Positions 8,079 through 19,608 are shown, counted from the stretch's first letter. The stretch: 64,000 nt of DNA from Bordetella parapertussis (GCA_945862265.1 CAMAXP010000003.1:107118-171117); one strand, 5' to 3'. Made by a program: numbers and translations. Notes: a model not told the origin generated them from the sequence alone.

Positions 8079-8414
8079 ATGCCGATCCCGAAAGTCGTTC
8101 GTGGTGCGTGGGACCTTGCCGAACGCGAACGCAAGGCACTGCTGTCGGAGATGGTGCAGGTCAAAGGCCTGATGCCTTTGCTGATGAAACCGCGCAACCG
8201 GCAGAAGTGGAGCGACGCCGACCTGCGCGAGCTTCACGTGCACCTCAGGAGGCTCACCAAACTGTCGCCCTACATCGTGGTGTTCGTGATGCCGGGCGGA
8301 TTCGCGATGTTGCCGATCCTCGCCTGGTGGCTGGACCGCCGGCGCCAGCGAAACCGCGCCGCACCGCCGCCCACGATCCCTTCGGGCACGGCTACGGACC
8401 AGCGCATCCCCTAG
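8079..8414 (+). CDS. small membrane protein with LETM1-like motif
   Basis: From ATG 8079 the product has 111 residues. The N-terminal half is a charged helical region; residues about 62-85 contain LSPYIVVFVMPGGFAMLPIL followed by AWWLDRRRQR. A proline-glycine hydrophobic segment ending in a basic tail resembles bacterial LETM1-like proteins. It is the last gene of the YqjD-type operon, 11 bp after the YqjK-like gene. I infer a membrane role only. Confidence 0.6.
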   Translation: MPIPKVVRGAWDLAERERKALLSEMVQVKGLMPLLMKPRNRQKWSDADLRELHVHLRRLTKLSPYIVVFVMPGGFAMLPILAWWLDRRRQRNRAAPPPTIPSGTATDQRIP

Positions 8415-8422
8415 GGGATGGA

Positions 8423-8436
8423 GGGGCCCTGGCCCC
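8423..8436. terminator. GC-rich hairpin between convergent genes
   Basis: GGGGCC-CT-GGCCCC is an inverted repeat between the convergent LETM1-like gene and xth. With a realistic loop the stem is five GC pairs. No T-tract follows on either strand, so it is at best a weak bidirectional terminator. Confidence 0.35.
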
Positions 8437-8445
8437 CTGCGCCGC

Positions 8446-9219
8446 TCAGGCCTTCCAGCCGTAATCGATGACCAGCGGCGCGTGGTCGGAAAAGCGCTCC
8501 GCCTTGTAGATCGACTCCTTCTTGGCAGTCTGCGCCAGGCCCTCCGTGGCGAGGTGGTAATCGAGCCGCCACCCCACGTTCTTGTTCCATGAGTCCCCGC
8601 GGTTGGACCACCAGGTGTACTGGTCCGGGTCCGGATTCAGCCGCCGGAAGACATCGACGTACCCCACCTCGTCGAACACCCCCGAGATCCACGCCCGCTC
8701 CTCGGGCAGGAACCCCGAATTCTTCTGGTTGGAGCGCCAGTTGCGAAGATCGATTTCCTTGTGCGCGATGTTGACGTCCCCGCACAGCACGACCTCGCGC
8801 CCGGACTTTTTGAGCGCCTGCAGGTGCGGCCGAAACTCTTCGAGGAAGCGGAACTTCGCCAGCTGGCGCTCGGGCGAGCTCGCGCCCGAGGGGAAATACA
8901 CCGAAACCACGGAGAGGTTGCCGAAACGCATCTCGACGTAGCGGCCCTCGGCGTCGAACTCCTTGCTGCCGAAACCGCGTTGCACGCTGTCGGGTTTTGC
9001 CTTGCTGTAGAGGCCGACGCCGCTGTAGCCCTTCTTCTCGGCAAGCGAGAACGCAGCGTGGAAGCCCTTTGGCGCGACGATGTCCTCGTGCAGGTCGACC
9101 TCGTGCGCCTTGATCTCCTGCATGCAGACAAAATCAGCGCGCTGGCCCTTGAGCCACTCGTAGAACCCTTTCCTCGCCGCCGAACGGATCCCGTTGACGT
9201 TGACGCTGATGACCCGCAC
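8446..9219 (-). CDS. xth: exodeoxyribonuclease III / AP endonuclease
   Basis: The 257-residue protein shows all motifs of the ExoIII family: MRVISVNVNGIRSAARKGF with the catalytic Asn, CMQEIKA with the metal-binding Glu, CGDVNIAHKEIDL with the Asp/Asn pair, and SDHAPLVIDY with the terminal Asp-His pair. It nicks DNA at abasic sites and trims 3' ends in base-excision repair. It starts 6 bp after pyrE ends, so the two are co-transcribed from the pyrE side. Confidence 0.95.
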   Translation of the reverse strand: MRVISVNVNGIRSAARKGFYEWLKGQRADFVCMQEIKAHEVDLHEDIVAPKGFHAAFSLAEKKGYSGVGLYSKAKPDSVQRGFGSKEFDAEGRYVEMRFGNLSVVSVYFPSGASSPERQLAKFRFLEEFRPHLQALKKSGREVVLCGDVNIAHKEIDLRNWRSNQKNSGFLPEERAWISGVFDEVGYVDVFRRLNPDPDQYTWWSNRGDSWNKNVGWRLDYHLATEGLAQTAKKESIYKAERFSDHAPLVIDYGWKA

Positions 9220-9225
9220 GTGCGG

Positions 9226-9915
9226 TCAGCTTGAGGGAAAGCTTGCCACGCCCCCGTGGTCAGCCGACCACTTGGCCGGCTGGTGCAGGAACTTCTCCAC
9301 TTCGTCGATCTGCGTGGTGGCGAGGTACCCGCCTTTTTTCACCACCTCGAGGACGTCCCACCAGGTGGAAAGGTAGTGCAGTTGCACGTTCAGGTCGGAG
9401 AGGATCTTCTTCGACTCGGGAAAGATGTCGTAGTAGAAATTCACGTAGACATGGTCGACGATCGCGCCGGCATCGCGCAGCGCCTTGCAGAAGATCACCT
9501 TGGAGCGCCCGTCGGTGGTCAGGTCCTCGACCAGCAAAGTGCGCGCGCCTTCCTCGACATGGCCCTCGATCTGCGCGTTGCGCCCGAAACCCTTCGGCTT
9601 CTTGCGCACGTACTGCATCGGCAGCGCGAGGCGATCGGCGATCCACGCTGCATAAGGAATGCCCGCGGTCTCGCCGCCGGCCACCGTGTCGAACTGCTCG
9701 AAGCCGACGTCACGCACCAGCGTGGCCGCGGCAAAATCGATCAGCTGGCTGCGGATGCGCGGGTAGGAAATCAGCTTCCGGCCGTCGATGTAGACCGGGC
9801 TCGCCCAGCCGGAGGTGAAGATGAACGGCTTGGCGTCAGAAAACAGCACCGCCTTTACTTCAAGAAGCATCTTGGCGGTGATCTCGGCGATCAGCGCCTT
9901 GTCGGTAAAGACCAT
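9226..9915 (-). CDS. pyrE: orotate phosphoribosyltransferase
   Basis: I place the start at ATG 9915 (229 residues), because [20 protein letters not shown] is where family members begin; the open frame extends further upstream without homology. The PRPP loop reads [14 protein letters not shown], and AGGETAGIP and [13 protein letters not shown] are present. The enzyme converts orotate and PRPP to OMP in pyrimidine synthesis. The VEDLTTDG form and the extended C-terminus resemble the alphaproteobacterial-type PyrE rather than the E. coli type. It heads the pyrE-xth operon. Confidence 0.94.
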   Translation of the reverse strand: MVFTDKALIAEITAKMLLEVKAVLFSDAKPFIFTSGWASPVYIDGRKLISYPRIRSQLIDFAAATLVRDVGFEQFDTVAGGETAGIPYAAWIADRLALPMQYVRKKPKGFGRNAQIEGHVEEGARTLLVEDLTTDGRSKVIFCKALRDAGAIVDHVYVNFYYDIFPESKKILSDLNVQLHYLSTWWDVLEVVKKGGYLATTQIDEVEKFLHQPAKWSADHGGVASFPSS

Positions 9916-10041
9916 GGGAGTGTGGGATTTCGCAGCGTGGAAGGGTGGCGGAATTCTATCGCATCCCGGGGACGCCCCGGGTTGAGCCGTGGCCCCGAAA
10001 GGCGCAGAATGCTCTGGCATTCGCAAACCCGGGGGAAAGTG

Positions 10042-10692
10042 ATGCTGAAGGCAATTCTCGTACTCGCGGCCGTCCTGGCGCCTTTGGCAGCCGAGGCGCA
10101 GATCATCAAGTGCGTCGGCAAGGACGGCAAGACGTATGTCGGCTCCACGCTACCGCCGCAATGCGCCGGGCAGGCAGCCAATGAAATGAACAAGCAGGGC
10201 CAGGTGGTGAAGCGCACCGAGGCCATGCTCACGCCCGAACAGCGCGCCGCCAAGGAAACCGAGGACAAGGCCAAGAAGGAGCGCGACATTGAGGCCGCGC
10301 GCAAAGAGCAGGAGGAGACACGCAAGAACAAGGCCCTCCTGTCGACCTACGGCAGCGAGAAGGACATCGAGGTGGCCCGCGGCCGCGCGCTGGCCGACAA
10401 CGAGGGCGCGGTCAAGCAGACCCAGGTCAAGATCGAGCAGTTCGACAAGGCCGGCGCAGCCCTCAAGAAGGAGCTCGAGTTCTACAGCGGCAAGAACAAG
10501 CCGCCCGCCAAGCTCACCCAGGACATCCAGAACAACGAGATCGATCGCAAGGCGCAGGAACAGCTGATGGTGGCAAAGCGCAAGGACGTGGAAGCGATCA
10601 ACGCACGCTATGACGAGGACAAGCGCCGTTACCTGGAACTGACGAAAGGCCCGGGCGCCGTGGCGGCCCCCGCCCCGACCGCGAAGAAGTAA
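10042..10692 (+). CDS. secreted DUF4124-type coiled-coil protein
   Basis: From ATG 10042 the 216-residue product has a signal peptide ([20 protein letters not shown]) and then [20 protein letters not shown], the beta-strand start of DUF4124 domains. From about residue 60 it is a long charged helix rich in Lys, Glu and Ala ([20 protein letters not shown]), probably a coiled coil, ending in a Pro/Ala tail. It is probably periplasmic and has no known function. It is divergent from pyrE and convergent with gatB. Confidence 0.78.
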   Translation: MLKAILVLAAVLAPLAAEAQIIKCVGKDGKTYVGSTLPPQCAGQAANEMNKQGQVVKRTEAMLTPEQRAAKETEDKAKKERDIEAARKEQEETRKNKALLSTYGSEKDIEVARGRALADNEGAVKQTQVKIEQFDKAGAALKKELEFYSGKNKPPAKLTQDIQNNEIDRKAQEQLMVAKRKDVEAINARYDEDKRRYLELTKGPGAVAAPAPTAKK

Positions 10693-10700
10693 GCGCAACG

Positions 10701-10720
10701 GCCCCGGCAACGCCCGGGGC
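10701..10720. terminator. bidirectional hairpin between DUF4124 gene and gatB
   Basis: GCCCCGG and CCGGGGC form a perfect 7-bp stem with a six-base loop, in the 36-bp gap between two convergent genes. No clear T-tract follows. Its position makes a shared terminator likely. Confidence 0.5.
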
Positions 10721-10728
10721 GGCCCTGC

Positions 10729-12159
10729 CTAGCCGGCCAGCTTCTTCTTCAGGATCTCGTTGACCTGGCCGGGGTTGGCCTTGCCCTTGGTGGCCTTCAT
10801 CACCTGGCCCACCAGCGAGTTGAAGGCTTTTTCCTTGCCCGCGCGATAGTCTTCGACCTGCCTGGCGTTGGCGGCCAGCACCTCGTCGACGATCTTGTCG
10901 ATCGCGCCCGAGTCGGAAATCTGCTTCAGGCCCCTGGCGTCGATGATCTGGTCCGCCGACCCCTCGCCCTGCCACATCGCCTCGAAAACCTCCTTGGCGA
11001 TCTTGCCCGAAATGGTTGCGTCGGCGATCCGCTTGAGCAGCCTCCCGAGCGCTTGTGCGGAGACCGGGCTGCGCGGGATCTCCAGCCCATCGCGGTTCAG
11101 CGCGGCGGCGAGCTCGCCGTTCTGCCAGTTGGCGCAGAGCTTGGGCTCGGCCCCCGACTCGCCCACCAGCACCTCGAAGTAGTCTGCCACCTCGCGCTCG
11201 CCGGTGAGCAGTTCCGCGTCGTAGGCCGTGAGGCCGAACTGCGCCACGAATCTCTCGCGCTTGGCCTGCGGAAGCTCCGGCAACGTCGCGCGAACGCGCT
11301 CGACCTCGGCCGCGGCGATCACCAGCGGCAGCAGGTCAGGGTCGGGGAAATAGCGGTAGTCCTGTGCATCCTCCTTGGACCGCATCGAGCGCGTCTCGTC
11401 GCGATCGGGATCGTAAAGGCGCGTTTCCTGGAGGACCTTGCCGCCGTCCTCGATCAGCTCGACCTGGCGGCATGCCTCGTACTCGATGGCCTGCTCCATG
11501 AAGCGGAACGAGTTGAGGTTCTTGATCTCGCAGCGCGTGCCCAGCGGCTCGCCGGGCCGGCGTACCGACACGTTTGCGTCGCAGCGGAAAGACCCCTCCT
11601 GCATGTTGCCGTCGCAGATGCCGATCCAGCGCACCAGCGTGTGCAGCGCCTTGGCGTAGGCCACCGCCTCCTTCGAACCGCGCATGTCGGGTTCGGTCAC
11701 GATCTCGAGCAGCGGGGTGCCGGCGCGGTTGAGGTCGATGCCGGACAGGCCTTTGAAATCCTCGTGCAGCGACTTGCCGGCGTCTTCCTCGAGGTGGGCG
11801 CGCAGGATCCGGATCGTCTTTTCGCCGCCCTCGGTCATGATCTTCAGCGAGCCGTTCTGCACCACCGGCAGCTCGTACTGGCTGATCTGGTAGCCCTTGG
11901 GCAGGTCCGGGTAGAAGTAGTTCTTGCGCGCGAACACCGAGCACGGCGCGATGGTCGCGCCGATCGACAGGCCGAGGCGAATCGCAAATTCCACGGCCTT
12001 TGCGTTCAGCACCGGCAGCACGCCCGGCAGGGCGATGTCCACCGCCGAGGCCTGCGTGTTGGGCGCGGCGCCGAAAGCCGTGGAGGCGCCCGAAAAGATC
12101 TTGCTCTGCGTGAGCAGCTGCGTGTGGGTCTCCAGCCCGACGACGATTTCCCAGGTCAT
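10729..12159 (-). CDS. gatB: Asp-tRNA(Asn)/Glu-tRNA(Gln) amidotransferase subunit B
   Basis: The start is ATG 12159 (476 residues), giving [20 protein letters not shown], the canonical GatB N-terminus. Residues about 60-330 form the cradle domain ([20 protein letters not shown]), and the C-terminal YqeY-like domain carries tRNA contacts. GatB holds the misacylated tRNA and phosphorylates the Glu/Asp while GatA supplies ammonia. It is last in the gatC-gatA-gatB operon, 10 bp after gatA. The presence of GatCAB implies that Gln-tRNA or Asn-tRNA is made by transamidation. Confidence 0.97.
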   Translation of the reverse strand: MTWEIVVGLETHTQLLTQSKIFSGASTAFGAAPNTQASAVDIALPGVLPVLNAKAVEFAIRLGLSIGATIAPCSVFARKNYFYPDLPKGYQISQYELPVVQNGSLKIMTEGGEKTIRILRAHLEEDAGKSLHEDFKGLSGIDLNRAGTPLLEIVTEPDMRGSKEAVAYAKALHTLVRWIGICDGNMQEGSFRCDANVSVRRPGEPLGTRCEIKNLNSFRFMEQAIEYEACRQVELIEDGGKVLQETRLYDPDRDETRSMRSKEDAQDYRYFPDPDLLPLVIAAAEVERVRATLPELPQAKRERFVAQFGLTAYDAELLTGEREVADYFEVLVGESGAEPKLCANWQNGELAAALNRDGLEIPRSPVSAQALGRLLKRIADATISGKIAKEVFEAMWQGEGSADQIIDARGLKQISDSGAIDKIVDEVLAANARQVEDYRAGKEKAFNSLVGQVMKATKGKANPGQVNEILKKKLAG

Positions 12160-12169
12160 GCCATCGTCC

Positions 12170-13630
12170 TCACAAGGGCGTGCCCGCCGGCACACGCAGG
12201 TGCCAGTCGGTCGCCTTCTGGTACTGGTGCGCGGCATTCAGCATGCGCGCCTCCGAAAAATAGTTGCCGATCACCTGCAGGCCCACGGGCAGGCCCCTGC
12301 CGTCGAACCCGCAGGGAATCGACATGCCGGGCAGCCCCGCCAGCGAAGCGGGGATCGTGAAGATGTCGTTCAGGTACATCTGCACCGGGTCGGAGGACAG
12401 TGCGCCGATCTCGAACGCGGTCGACGGGGCAACGGGCCCCATGATCAGGTCGCACTGGGTGAACGCCTCGGTGAAGCTCCGCGCGATCAGGCGGCGGATC
12501 TTCTGCGCCTGCAGGTAGTAGGCGTCGTAGTAGCCGTGGGACAGCACATAGGCGCCGACAAGGATGCGACGCTTCACTTCGGCCCCGAACCCTTCGGCGC
12601 GCGACTTGCAGTACATCTCGTAGAGGTCGGCGTATTCGGCGGCGCGATGGCCATAGCGCACGCCATCGAACCGGGACAGGTTCGAGGAGGCCTCGGCCGG
12701 CGCGAGCACGTAATAGACCGGCACCGCGAGGTGCGTGTTGGGCAGCGTGATCTCGACGACCTTCGCGCCCTGGCCCTCGTACCAGCGGATCGCCTCGCGT
12801 ACGCGCGCCGCCACATCGGCATCGACACCGTCGCCGAAATACTCCTTCGGCAGGCCGATGCGCATCCCCGCGAGCGGGGCCTCGAGGTCACGGGCGTAAT
12901 CCTCCTTCGGGCGCTCCAGGCTGGTGGAGTCGCGCGCGTCGAACCCGGTCATCGCATTCAGCAGGATCGCGAGGTCTGCGGCGGTCTTGCCCATCGGCCC
13001 GCCCTGGTCGAGCGAGGAGGCGAACGCGATCATCCCGTAGCGCGAAACCAGCCCGTAAGTGGGCTTGAGACCGCTGATGCCGGTGAGGGAGGCCGGCTGG
13101 CGGATCGAACCGCCCGTGTCCGTGCCCGTGGCCACCGGCGCCATGCGGGCAGCCACGGCCGCCGCCGACCCGCCCGACGACCCGCCCGGGACCGCCGAGG
13201 TGCGCCACGGATTGCGGACCGGACCGAAAAACGACGACTCGTTGGACGACCCCATGGCGAACTCGTCCATGTTGGTCTTGCCCAGCAGCACGGCGCCCGC
13301 CTTGGCGAACTGCTCGACCACGTGCGCATCGTAGGGCGCCACGAAATTGGCGAGCATCTTCGAACCGCAGGTCGTGGCCATGCCCTGGGTGCAGAAGATG
13401 TCCTTGTGGGCGACCGGGATCCCCAGCAGCGGCCCGGTGTCCCCGGCGGCGCGGCGCGCATCGGCGGCGCGGGCCTCGCCCAGCGCCCGGGCCGGGTCGA
13501 CCGTGATGAAGGCGTTCAGCCCCCCATCGAGCTTTGCGATGCGATCGAGGAACAGCTGCGTCAGTTCGACGCTGGAGACTTTCCCGCCAGCCAGCGACGC
13601 TGACAGTTCGGTCAGAGGGGCATTGAGCAT
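12170..13630 (-). CDS. gatA: Asp-tRNA(Asn)/Glu-tRNA(Gln) amidotransferase subunit A
   Basis: I take ATG 13630 as the start (486 residues, [20 protein letters not shown]); the frame extends 13 codons further without family similarity. The amidase signature is complete: [19 protein letters not shown] with the catalytic Lys, and [19 protein letters not shown] with [12 protein letters not shown] giving the cis-Ser and nucleophilic Ser. GatA hydrolyses glutamine and channels ammonia to GatB. It sits 4 bp after gatC and 10 bp before gatB. Confidence 0.97.
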   Translation of the reverse strand: MLNAPLTELSASLAGGKVSSVELTQLFLDRIAKLDGGLNAFITVDPARALGEARAADARRAAGDTGPLLGIPVAHKDIFCTQGMATTCGSKMLANFVAPYDAHVVEQFAKAGAVLLGKTNMDEFAMGSSNESSFFGPVRNPWRTSAVPGGSSGGSAAAVAARMAPVATGTDTGGSIRQPASLTGISGLKPTYGLVSRYGMIAFASSLDQGGPMGKTAADLAILLNAMTGFDARDSTSLERPKEDYARDLEAPLAGMRIGLPKEYFGDGVDADVAARVREAIRWYEGQGAKVVEITLPNTHLAVPVYYVLAPAEASSNLSRFDGVRYGHRAAEYADLYEMYCKSRAEGFGAEVKRRILVGAYVLSHGYYDAYYLQAQKIRRLIARSFTEAFTQCDLIMGPVAPSTAFEIGALSSDPVQMYLNDIFTIPASLAGLPGMSIPCGFDGRGLPVGLQVIGNYFSEARMLNAAHQYQKATDWHLRVPAGTPL

Positions 13631-13634
13631 GGGA

Positions 13635-13922
13635 CTACTCGACGACCCGGGGCACGAGGTACAGCCCATCCTCGACGGCCGGCGCGATAGCCTGGAAGGC
13701 CTCGCGCCGGTCCGGCTCGACGGCCTTGTCTTCGCGCAGGCGCTGCACCAGGTCCATGGCGTGGGACATCGGTTCGATGCCGGTGGTGTCGACCGCCTGC
13801 ATCTGCTCGATCAGGCCAAGCAGGCTGTTCAACTTGCCGGCTGCGGCCTGCGCCTCGTCGTCGCTGACGGCAATGCGGGCAAGCCGGGCAATGCGGCGAA
13901 TCTGCTCGAGGTCGAGGGGCAT
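13635..13922 (-). CDS. gatC: Asp-tRNA(Asn)/Glu-tRNA(Gln) amidotransferase subunit C
   Basis: The 95-residue product from ATG 13922 ([20 protein letters not shown]) matches GatC, including [20 protein letters not shown] and the C-terminal LVPRVVE. GatC wraps around and stabilises GatA. Upstream in-frame codons are possible but not needed. It is the first gene of the gatCAB operon and is divergent from mreB across a 148-bp promoter region. Confidence 0.95.
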   Translation of the reverse strand: MPLDLEQIRRIARLARIAVSDDEAQAAAGKLNSLLGLIEQMQAVDTTGIEPMSHAMDLVQRLREDKAVEPDRREAFQAIAPAVEDGLYLVPRVVE

Positions 13923-15114
<1,192 letters not shown>

Positions 15115-15125
15115 GTGAAGGGGGG

Positions 15126-16049
15126 ATGGAGCACTCTCCCCCACCGTTCTTCAAGCGGGGCCCGGCGCCGCTCGTTCGCCTCGCGTTTTTCGCCTCCCTG
15201 TCCATCGCGCTGCTCGTGCTGGATGCGCGTTTCAAGTACGCAGAAACCCTGAGGAGCCTGATCGCCGTGGCGGCCTACCCGCTTCAGCAGGTCGCGACGG
15301 CCCCCGGCCAGTTTGCCGGGCGGATCGCCGGCTTCTTTGCCAGCCAGTCGGACCTGCAGAAGGACAATGCCGAGCTGCGCGCAAAACTCGTGGTCAGCGC
15401 GCAGGACGCCCAGCGCTACGAGGCCACCGCCGCGGAACTCGAGCAGTTGCGCCGGCTGATCAGCGCACAGGCAAGGCTCGCGCTCAAGTCCACCCCCGTG
15501 GAGGTCCTCTACTCCGGGCGCGACCCGTTCGCCAAGAAGCTGCTGGTCGACAAGGGCGCCACGCACGGGGTCCTCCCCGGCCAGGCGGTGATCGATGAGG
15601 CAGGCGTCGTCGGCCAGGTCACCCGCGTTCACCCGCTGGTCTCGGAAGTGACCCTGCTGATCGACAAGGACCAGGCGATCCCGGTGCAGGTGGTGAGGAA
15701 CGGCCTGCGTGCCGTGGCGTTCGGCTCCGGGTCGGCCGGGACGCTTGAGCTTCGCTTCATGGCCGCTAACGCCGAAATCCAGAATGGCGACAAGCTCGTG
15801 ACCTCGGGCATTGACGGCACCTACCCGGCGGGGCTGCCCGTGGCCACCGTGACCCGGATCGAGCGCGACGCCGTCGCCGCCTTTGCGCGCATCGTCTGCC
15901 AGCCCGCAGCCGGGATCGAGAGGAACCGCTACCTGCTGACGCTTTCGACCGATACCAGGCTGCCCGCCTACCCGGAAGACGCCGCGCAACCCGAGCGCAA
16001 AGGCAAGGGCAAGGGCAAGCGCAAGAAGGAACCCGCCAATGCAGGCTGA
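15126..16049 (+). CDS. mreC: rod-shape-determining protein MreC
   Basis: The 307-residue protein has one N-terminal membrane helix (LAFFASLSIALLVLDARF), a coiled coil (QSDLQKDNAELRAKLVVSAQ) and the MreC beta domain (LLVDKGATHGVLPGQAVIDE). The periplasmic part links MreB/MreD to PBP2 and activates it. The C-terminus is an unusually Lys/Gly-rich tail (KGKGKGKRKKE). It begins 11 bp after mreB. Confidence 0.95.
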   Translation: MEHSPPPFFKRGPAPLVRLAFFASLSIALLVLDARFKYAETLRSLIAVAAYPLQQVATAPGQFAGRIAGFFASQSDLQKDNAELRAKLVVSAQDAQRYEATAAELEQLRRLISAQARLALKSTPVEVLYSGRDPFAKKLLVDKGATHGVLPGQAVIDEAGVVGQVTRVHPLVSEVTLLIDKDQAIPVQVVRNGLRAVAFGSGSAGTLELRFMAANAEIQNGDKLVTSGIDGTYPAGLPVATVTRIERDAVAAFARIVCQPAAGIERNRYLLTLSTDTRLPAYPEDAAQPERKGKGKGKRKKEPANAG

Positions 16050-16060
16050 AGGGACCGGAC

Positions 16061-16579
16061 ATGTTTGCTGAACGCCCCCAGTACATCCTGCTGCCGGTGC
16101 GGATCGGCACGATCGTGCTCTCGCTGCTCGCCGCGCTGCTGCTCGACTTCCTGCCGTGGAAGGACGTCGCGCTGGTGCCCGATTTCGTCGCACTGACCCT
16201 GACCTTCTGGTGCGTGCGCCAGCCGCGGCTGGTGGGCCTCGGGGTCGGCTGGCTGCTGGGCCTCCTCATGGACACCGGCAACGGCGTGCTCCTCGGCCAG
16301 CATGCGCTCGCCTACTCGCTCCTCGCTTTCGCCGCGATCACATCGTCGCGGCGCATCCTCTGGTTCCCGTGGCTGCACCAGGCGATGCACGTGGCGATCC
16401 TGCTCGTCGGCGCCAAATCGGTCGAACTGCTGGTGCGCCTGGTGGCCGGGGCGCAGTTCCCCGGCTGGACCATCATCGTCGGCCCATTGCTCGGCGCACT
16501 GCTGTGGCCGGTGGTCAGCTTCGTGCTGTTGTCGCCGCAGCGCCGTCCGATCGAGGTCGATGAGACACGGCCCATCTAG
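16061..16579 (+). CDS. mreD: rod-shape-determining protein MreD
   Basis: The 172-residue hydrophobic protein has about five membrane helices, with VPDFVALTLTFWCVRQPRLV and LLGLLMDTGNGVLLGQHALA typical of MreD. It is an integral-membrane member of the elongasome. It begins 11 bp after mreC, and its stop codon is followed at once by the mrdA start codon. Confidence 0.93.
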   Translation: MFAERPQYILLPVRIGTIVLSLLAALLLDFLPWKDVALVPDFVALTLTFWCVRQPRLVGLGVGWLLGLLMDTGNGVLLGQHALAYSLLAFAAITSSRRILWFPWLHQAMHVAILLVGAKSVELLVRLVAGAQFPGWTIIVGPLLGALLWPVVSFVLLSPQRRPIEVDETRPI

Positions 16580-18490
16580 ATGCGCCTGACCGAGCTCAAG
16601 AACCACGAGCGCGAGCTCCACTATTTCCAGTTGCGCATCGGCGCGGCCGGGGTTGCCGTGCTGATCGCGTTCGGCGTGCTGTTCGCCCGCTTCGCCTACC
16701 TCCAGGTCGTGCAGCGCGACTACTACCACACCAAGGCCGAGGACAACCGCATCTCGATCGTGCCCGTGGCACCCAACCGCGGCCTGATCCTCGACCGGAA
16801 CGGGGTCGTGCTGGCACGCAACTATTCGGCCTACACGCTCGAGATCCAGACGGCGAAAGTCGCCGACGTCGAGCGCACGATCACCGAGCTGTCGGAAGTC
16901 GTCGACATCCAGCCGAAGGACCGCAGCCGGTTCAGGAAGCTGCTGCTGGAAACGCGCAACGCCGAGAGCCTGCCGATCCGCACGCGCCTCACCGACGAGG
17001 AGGTGGCGAAGTTCGCGGCCAACCGCTACCGCTTCCCGGGCGTCGAGATCAAGGCGCGGCTGTTCCGGCAGTACCCGTTCGGCGAGCTCGCCTCGCACGT
17101 GATCGGCTATATCGGCCGGATCAACCACAAGGACCAGGAAAAACTCGAGGAACTCGGCGTCGAGGCCAACTACCGGGGCACGGACTTCGTCGGCAAATCC
17201 GGCATCGAGGGCAGCTACCAGAGCGAACTGCACGGCACCACCGGCATCGAGCAGGTGGAGATCGACGCCGGCGGCCGCGGCATCCGCACGCTCTCGCGCA
17301 CGCCCGCGCAGTCCGGCAACGACATCACGCTTGCGCTGGATATCAAGCTCCAGGAGATCGCCGAGAACGCCTTCGCCGGGCGCCGGGGCGCACTGGTGGC
17401 CATCGAGCCTGCCACGGGCGGCGTGCTTGCGCTGGTGTCCAAGCCCGGGTACGACCCCAACCTGTTCGTCGAAGGCATCGACCCGCAGAGCTGGGCCGAG
17501 CTGAACAACTCGCCCGACCGGCCGCTCAACAACCGCGCCATTGCCGGCCTCTACCCGCCCGGCTCGACGTTCAAGCCCTATCTCGCGCTCGCCGCGCTGG
17601 AAACCGGCAAGCGCAGGCCCTCGCAGTCGATCTTCGATCCGGGATTCTTCGACTTCGGCGGCCGGCGCTTTCGCGATGACAAGGTCGGTGGCCACGGCAC
17701 CGTGGACATGTACAAGTCGATCGTCCACTCCTGCGACACGTACTACTACGTGCTGTCGAACGACATGGGCATCGACCTGATCGCGAGGTCGATAGCCCCG
17801 TTCGGCTTCGGCGCCCGCACCGGGATCGACCTGGAGGGCGAGTTGATGGGCGTGCTGCCCTCGCCCGAATGGAAGCAGCGGCGCTTCAAGAAGCCCGAGC
17901 AACAGAAGTGGTACGCAGGCGAGACCATCTCGATCGGCATCGGCCAGGGCTACAACGCCTACACCCCTTTACAGATGGCGCTCGCCATGGCGGCAATCGC
18001 CAACAACGGCGCGGTATTCAAGCCGCACCTGGCGAACCACATCGACAACCAGCGCACCAGCTCGCGCCGCTACCTCGAGCCCGAACTGCTGCGCAGGATC
18101 CCGTTCAAGGACGAGCACATCGAGTTCATCAAGCAGGCGATGGCCGGGGTCAACACCGAAGGCACCGGCACGCGCGCGTTCGCGGGCGCCCAGTACACGA
18201 GCGGCGGCAAGACCGGCACCGCCCAGGTGATCGCGATCAAGGCCAACGAGAAGTACATCGAGAAGAACGTCGCCGAGCGGCATCGCGACCACTCGCTGTT
18301 CATCGCGTTTGCGCCGCTGGACAACCCCAAGATCGCGGTCGCGGTGATCGTGGAGAACGGCGGCTTCGGCGCCACGGCCGCCGCCCCGATCGCCCGCGCG
18401 GTGCTCGACTACTACCTGCTCGGCAAGATCCCCCAACCGGCGAAGAAGCCCCCCGCACCGGGTCCGGCGGACGAAGAGGAGGGCGACTGA
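16580..18490 (+). CDS. mrdA: penicillin-binding protein 2 (peptidoglycan transpeptidase)
   Basis: The 636-residue protein has an N-terminal membrane helix (GVAVLIAFGVLFARFAYLQV), a dimerisation domain, and a transpeptidase domain with all three active-site motifs: PPGSTFKPYLA (SxxK), VHSCDTYYYV (SxD in place of SxN, as usual for PBP2) and SGGKTGTAQV (KTG). It cross-links peptidoglycan in the elongasome with RodA. The start codon directly abuts the mreD stop, and the end overlaps rodA by one base. Confidence 0.97.
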   Translation: MRLTELKNHERELHYFQLRIGAAGVAVLIAFGVLFARFAYLQVVQRDYYHTKAEDNRISIVPVAPNRGLILDRNGVVLARNYSAYTLEIQTAKVADVERTITELSEVVDIQPKDRSRFRKLLLETRNAESLPIRTRLTDEEVAKFAANRYRFPGVEIKARLFRQYPFGELASHVIGYIGRINHKDQEKLEELGVEANYRGTDFVGKSGIEGSYQSELHGTTGIEQVEIDAGGRGIRTLSRTPAQSGNDITLALDIKLQEIAENAFAGRRGALVAIEPATGGVLALVSKPGYDPNLFVEGIDPQSWAELNNSPDRPLNNRAIAGLYPPGSTFKPYLALAALETGKRRPSQSIFDPGFFDFGGRRFRDDKVGGHGTVDMYKSIVHSCDTYYYVLSNDMGIDLIARSIAPFGFGARTGIDLEGELMGVLPSPEWKQRRFKKPEQQKWYAGETISIGIGQGYNAYTPLQMALAMAAIANNGAVFKPHLANHIDNQRTSSRRYLEPELLRRIPFKDEHIEFIKQAMAGVNTEGTGTRAFAGAQYTSGGKTGTAQVIAIKANEKYIEKNVAERHRDHSLFIAFAPLDNPKIAVAVIVENGGFGATAAAPIARAVLDYYLLGKIPQPAKKPPAPGPADEEEGD

Positions 18491-19608
18491 TGGCGCTCGA
18501 CGCCCCCTTCCTGTCGCTGCGCAGGCTCGCCGGGCGGTTCACGGAGAGCATCGACGGGCCGCTGTTCACGCTGACCTCGATCCTCGTGGTGATGGGCCTC
18601 GCGACGCTCTACAGCGCGAGCTACGAATACCCGGCCCGCGTGACCGGGCAGCTGGTGAACCTGGCCGTCGCCTTCACCGCGATGTGGATCTTCGCGAACC
18701 TCGCACCCCAGACGCTGATGCGCTTCGCCGTCCCGGCCTACTTCGCGGGCGTGCTGCTGCTGGTCGCCGTCGCCCTCTTTGGCGACATTGCCAACGGCGC
18801 GCGCCGCTGGCTGCACGTCGGGGTGACGCGCTTCCAGCCGTCCGAGATGATGAAGATCGCGATGCCGCTGATGCTCGCGTGGTATTTCCACCGGCACGAG
18901 GCGACGCTGCGCATGCGCGACTTCATCGTCGCCGGCGTGCTGCTGCTGGTCCCGGTCCTGCTGATCGCCAAGCAACCCGACCTCGGCACGGCGGTGCTGG
19001 TGATGGCCGCCGGCTGCTACGTGATCTTCTTCGCCGGCCTGTCCTGGAAGGTGATTGCCGGCCTCTTCGTCGCCGGCACGGCGGCGCTGTTCCCGCTGTG
19101 GGGCCTGCTCCACGACTACCAGCGCCGGCGCGTCCTCACCCTGCTCGACCCGACCACCGACCCGCTCGGCGCGGGCTACCACATCATCCAGTCCACGATC
19201 GCGGTGGGCTCGGGGGGGATCTTCGGCAAGGGCTGGCTGCAGGGGACGCAGACGCACCTCGAGTTCATCCCGGAGCGGCACACGGACTTCATCTTCGCGG
19301 TGTTCTCGGAGGAGTTCGGGCTGATCGGCAACTGCGTGCTGCTGGTCCTGTACCTGCTGCTCATCACGCGCGGACTCATGATCGCGGCCAATGCACCGAC
19401 GTTTTTCAGCCGGCTGCTGGCCGGCGCGGTCACGATGATCTTCTTCACCTACGCCTTCGTGAACATGGGCATGGTGTCGGGCATCCTGCCCGTGGTGGGC
19501 GTGCCACTGCCGTTCATTTCCTACGGGGGAACGGCCCTTGCGACGCTCTTCGTCGGGATCGGGATCCTCATGAGCATCCACAAGCACCGCAAGCTGGTGC
19601 AGACGTAA
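18490..19608 (+). CDS. rodA: RodA peptidoglycan glycosyltransferase (SEDS)
   Basis: ATG 18490 shares its A with the mrdA stop codon. The 372-residue polytopic protein carries SEDS landmarks: LYSASYEYPARVTGQ, GVTRFQPSEMMKIAMPLMLA, KQPDLGTAVLVMAAG, and the late GVPLPFISYGGTALATLF. RodA polymerises lipid II into glycan strands for side-wall growth and works with PBP2. It is the last gene of the rod operon, and no clear terminator follows. Confidence 0.96.
   Translation: MALDAPFLSLRRLAGRFTESIDGPLFTLTSILVVMGLATLYSASYEYPARVTGQLVNLAVAFTAMWIFANLAPQTLMRFAVPAYFAGVLLLVAVALFGDIANGARRWLHVGVTRFQPSEMMKIAMPLMLAWYFHRHEATLRMRDFIVAGVLLLVPVLLIAKQPDLGTAVLVMAAGCYVIFFAGLSWKVIAGLFVAGTAALFPLWGLLHDYQRRRVLTLLDPTTDPLGAGYHIIQSTIAVGSGGIFGKGWLQGTQTHLEFIPERHTDFIFAVFSEEFGLIGNCVLLVLYLLLITRGLMIAANAPTFFSRLLAGAVTMIFFTYAFVNMGMVSGILPVVGVPLPFISYGGTALATLFVGIGILMSIHKHRKLVQT

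Noticed and set aside
8423..8436. Strong intrinsic terminator between the YqjK-type operon and xth
   Set aside because: The stem is short and no T-tract follows on either strand, so it is listed only as weak.
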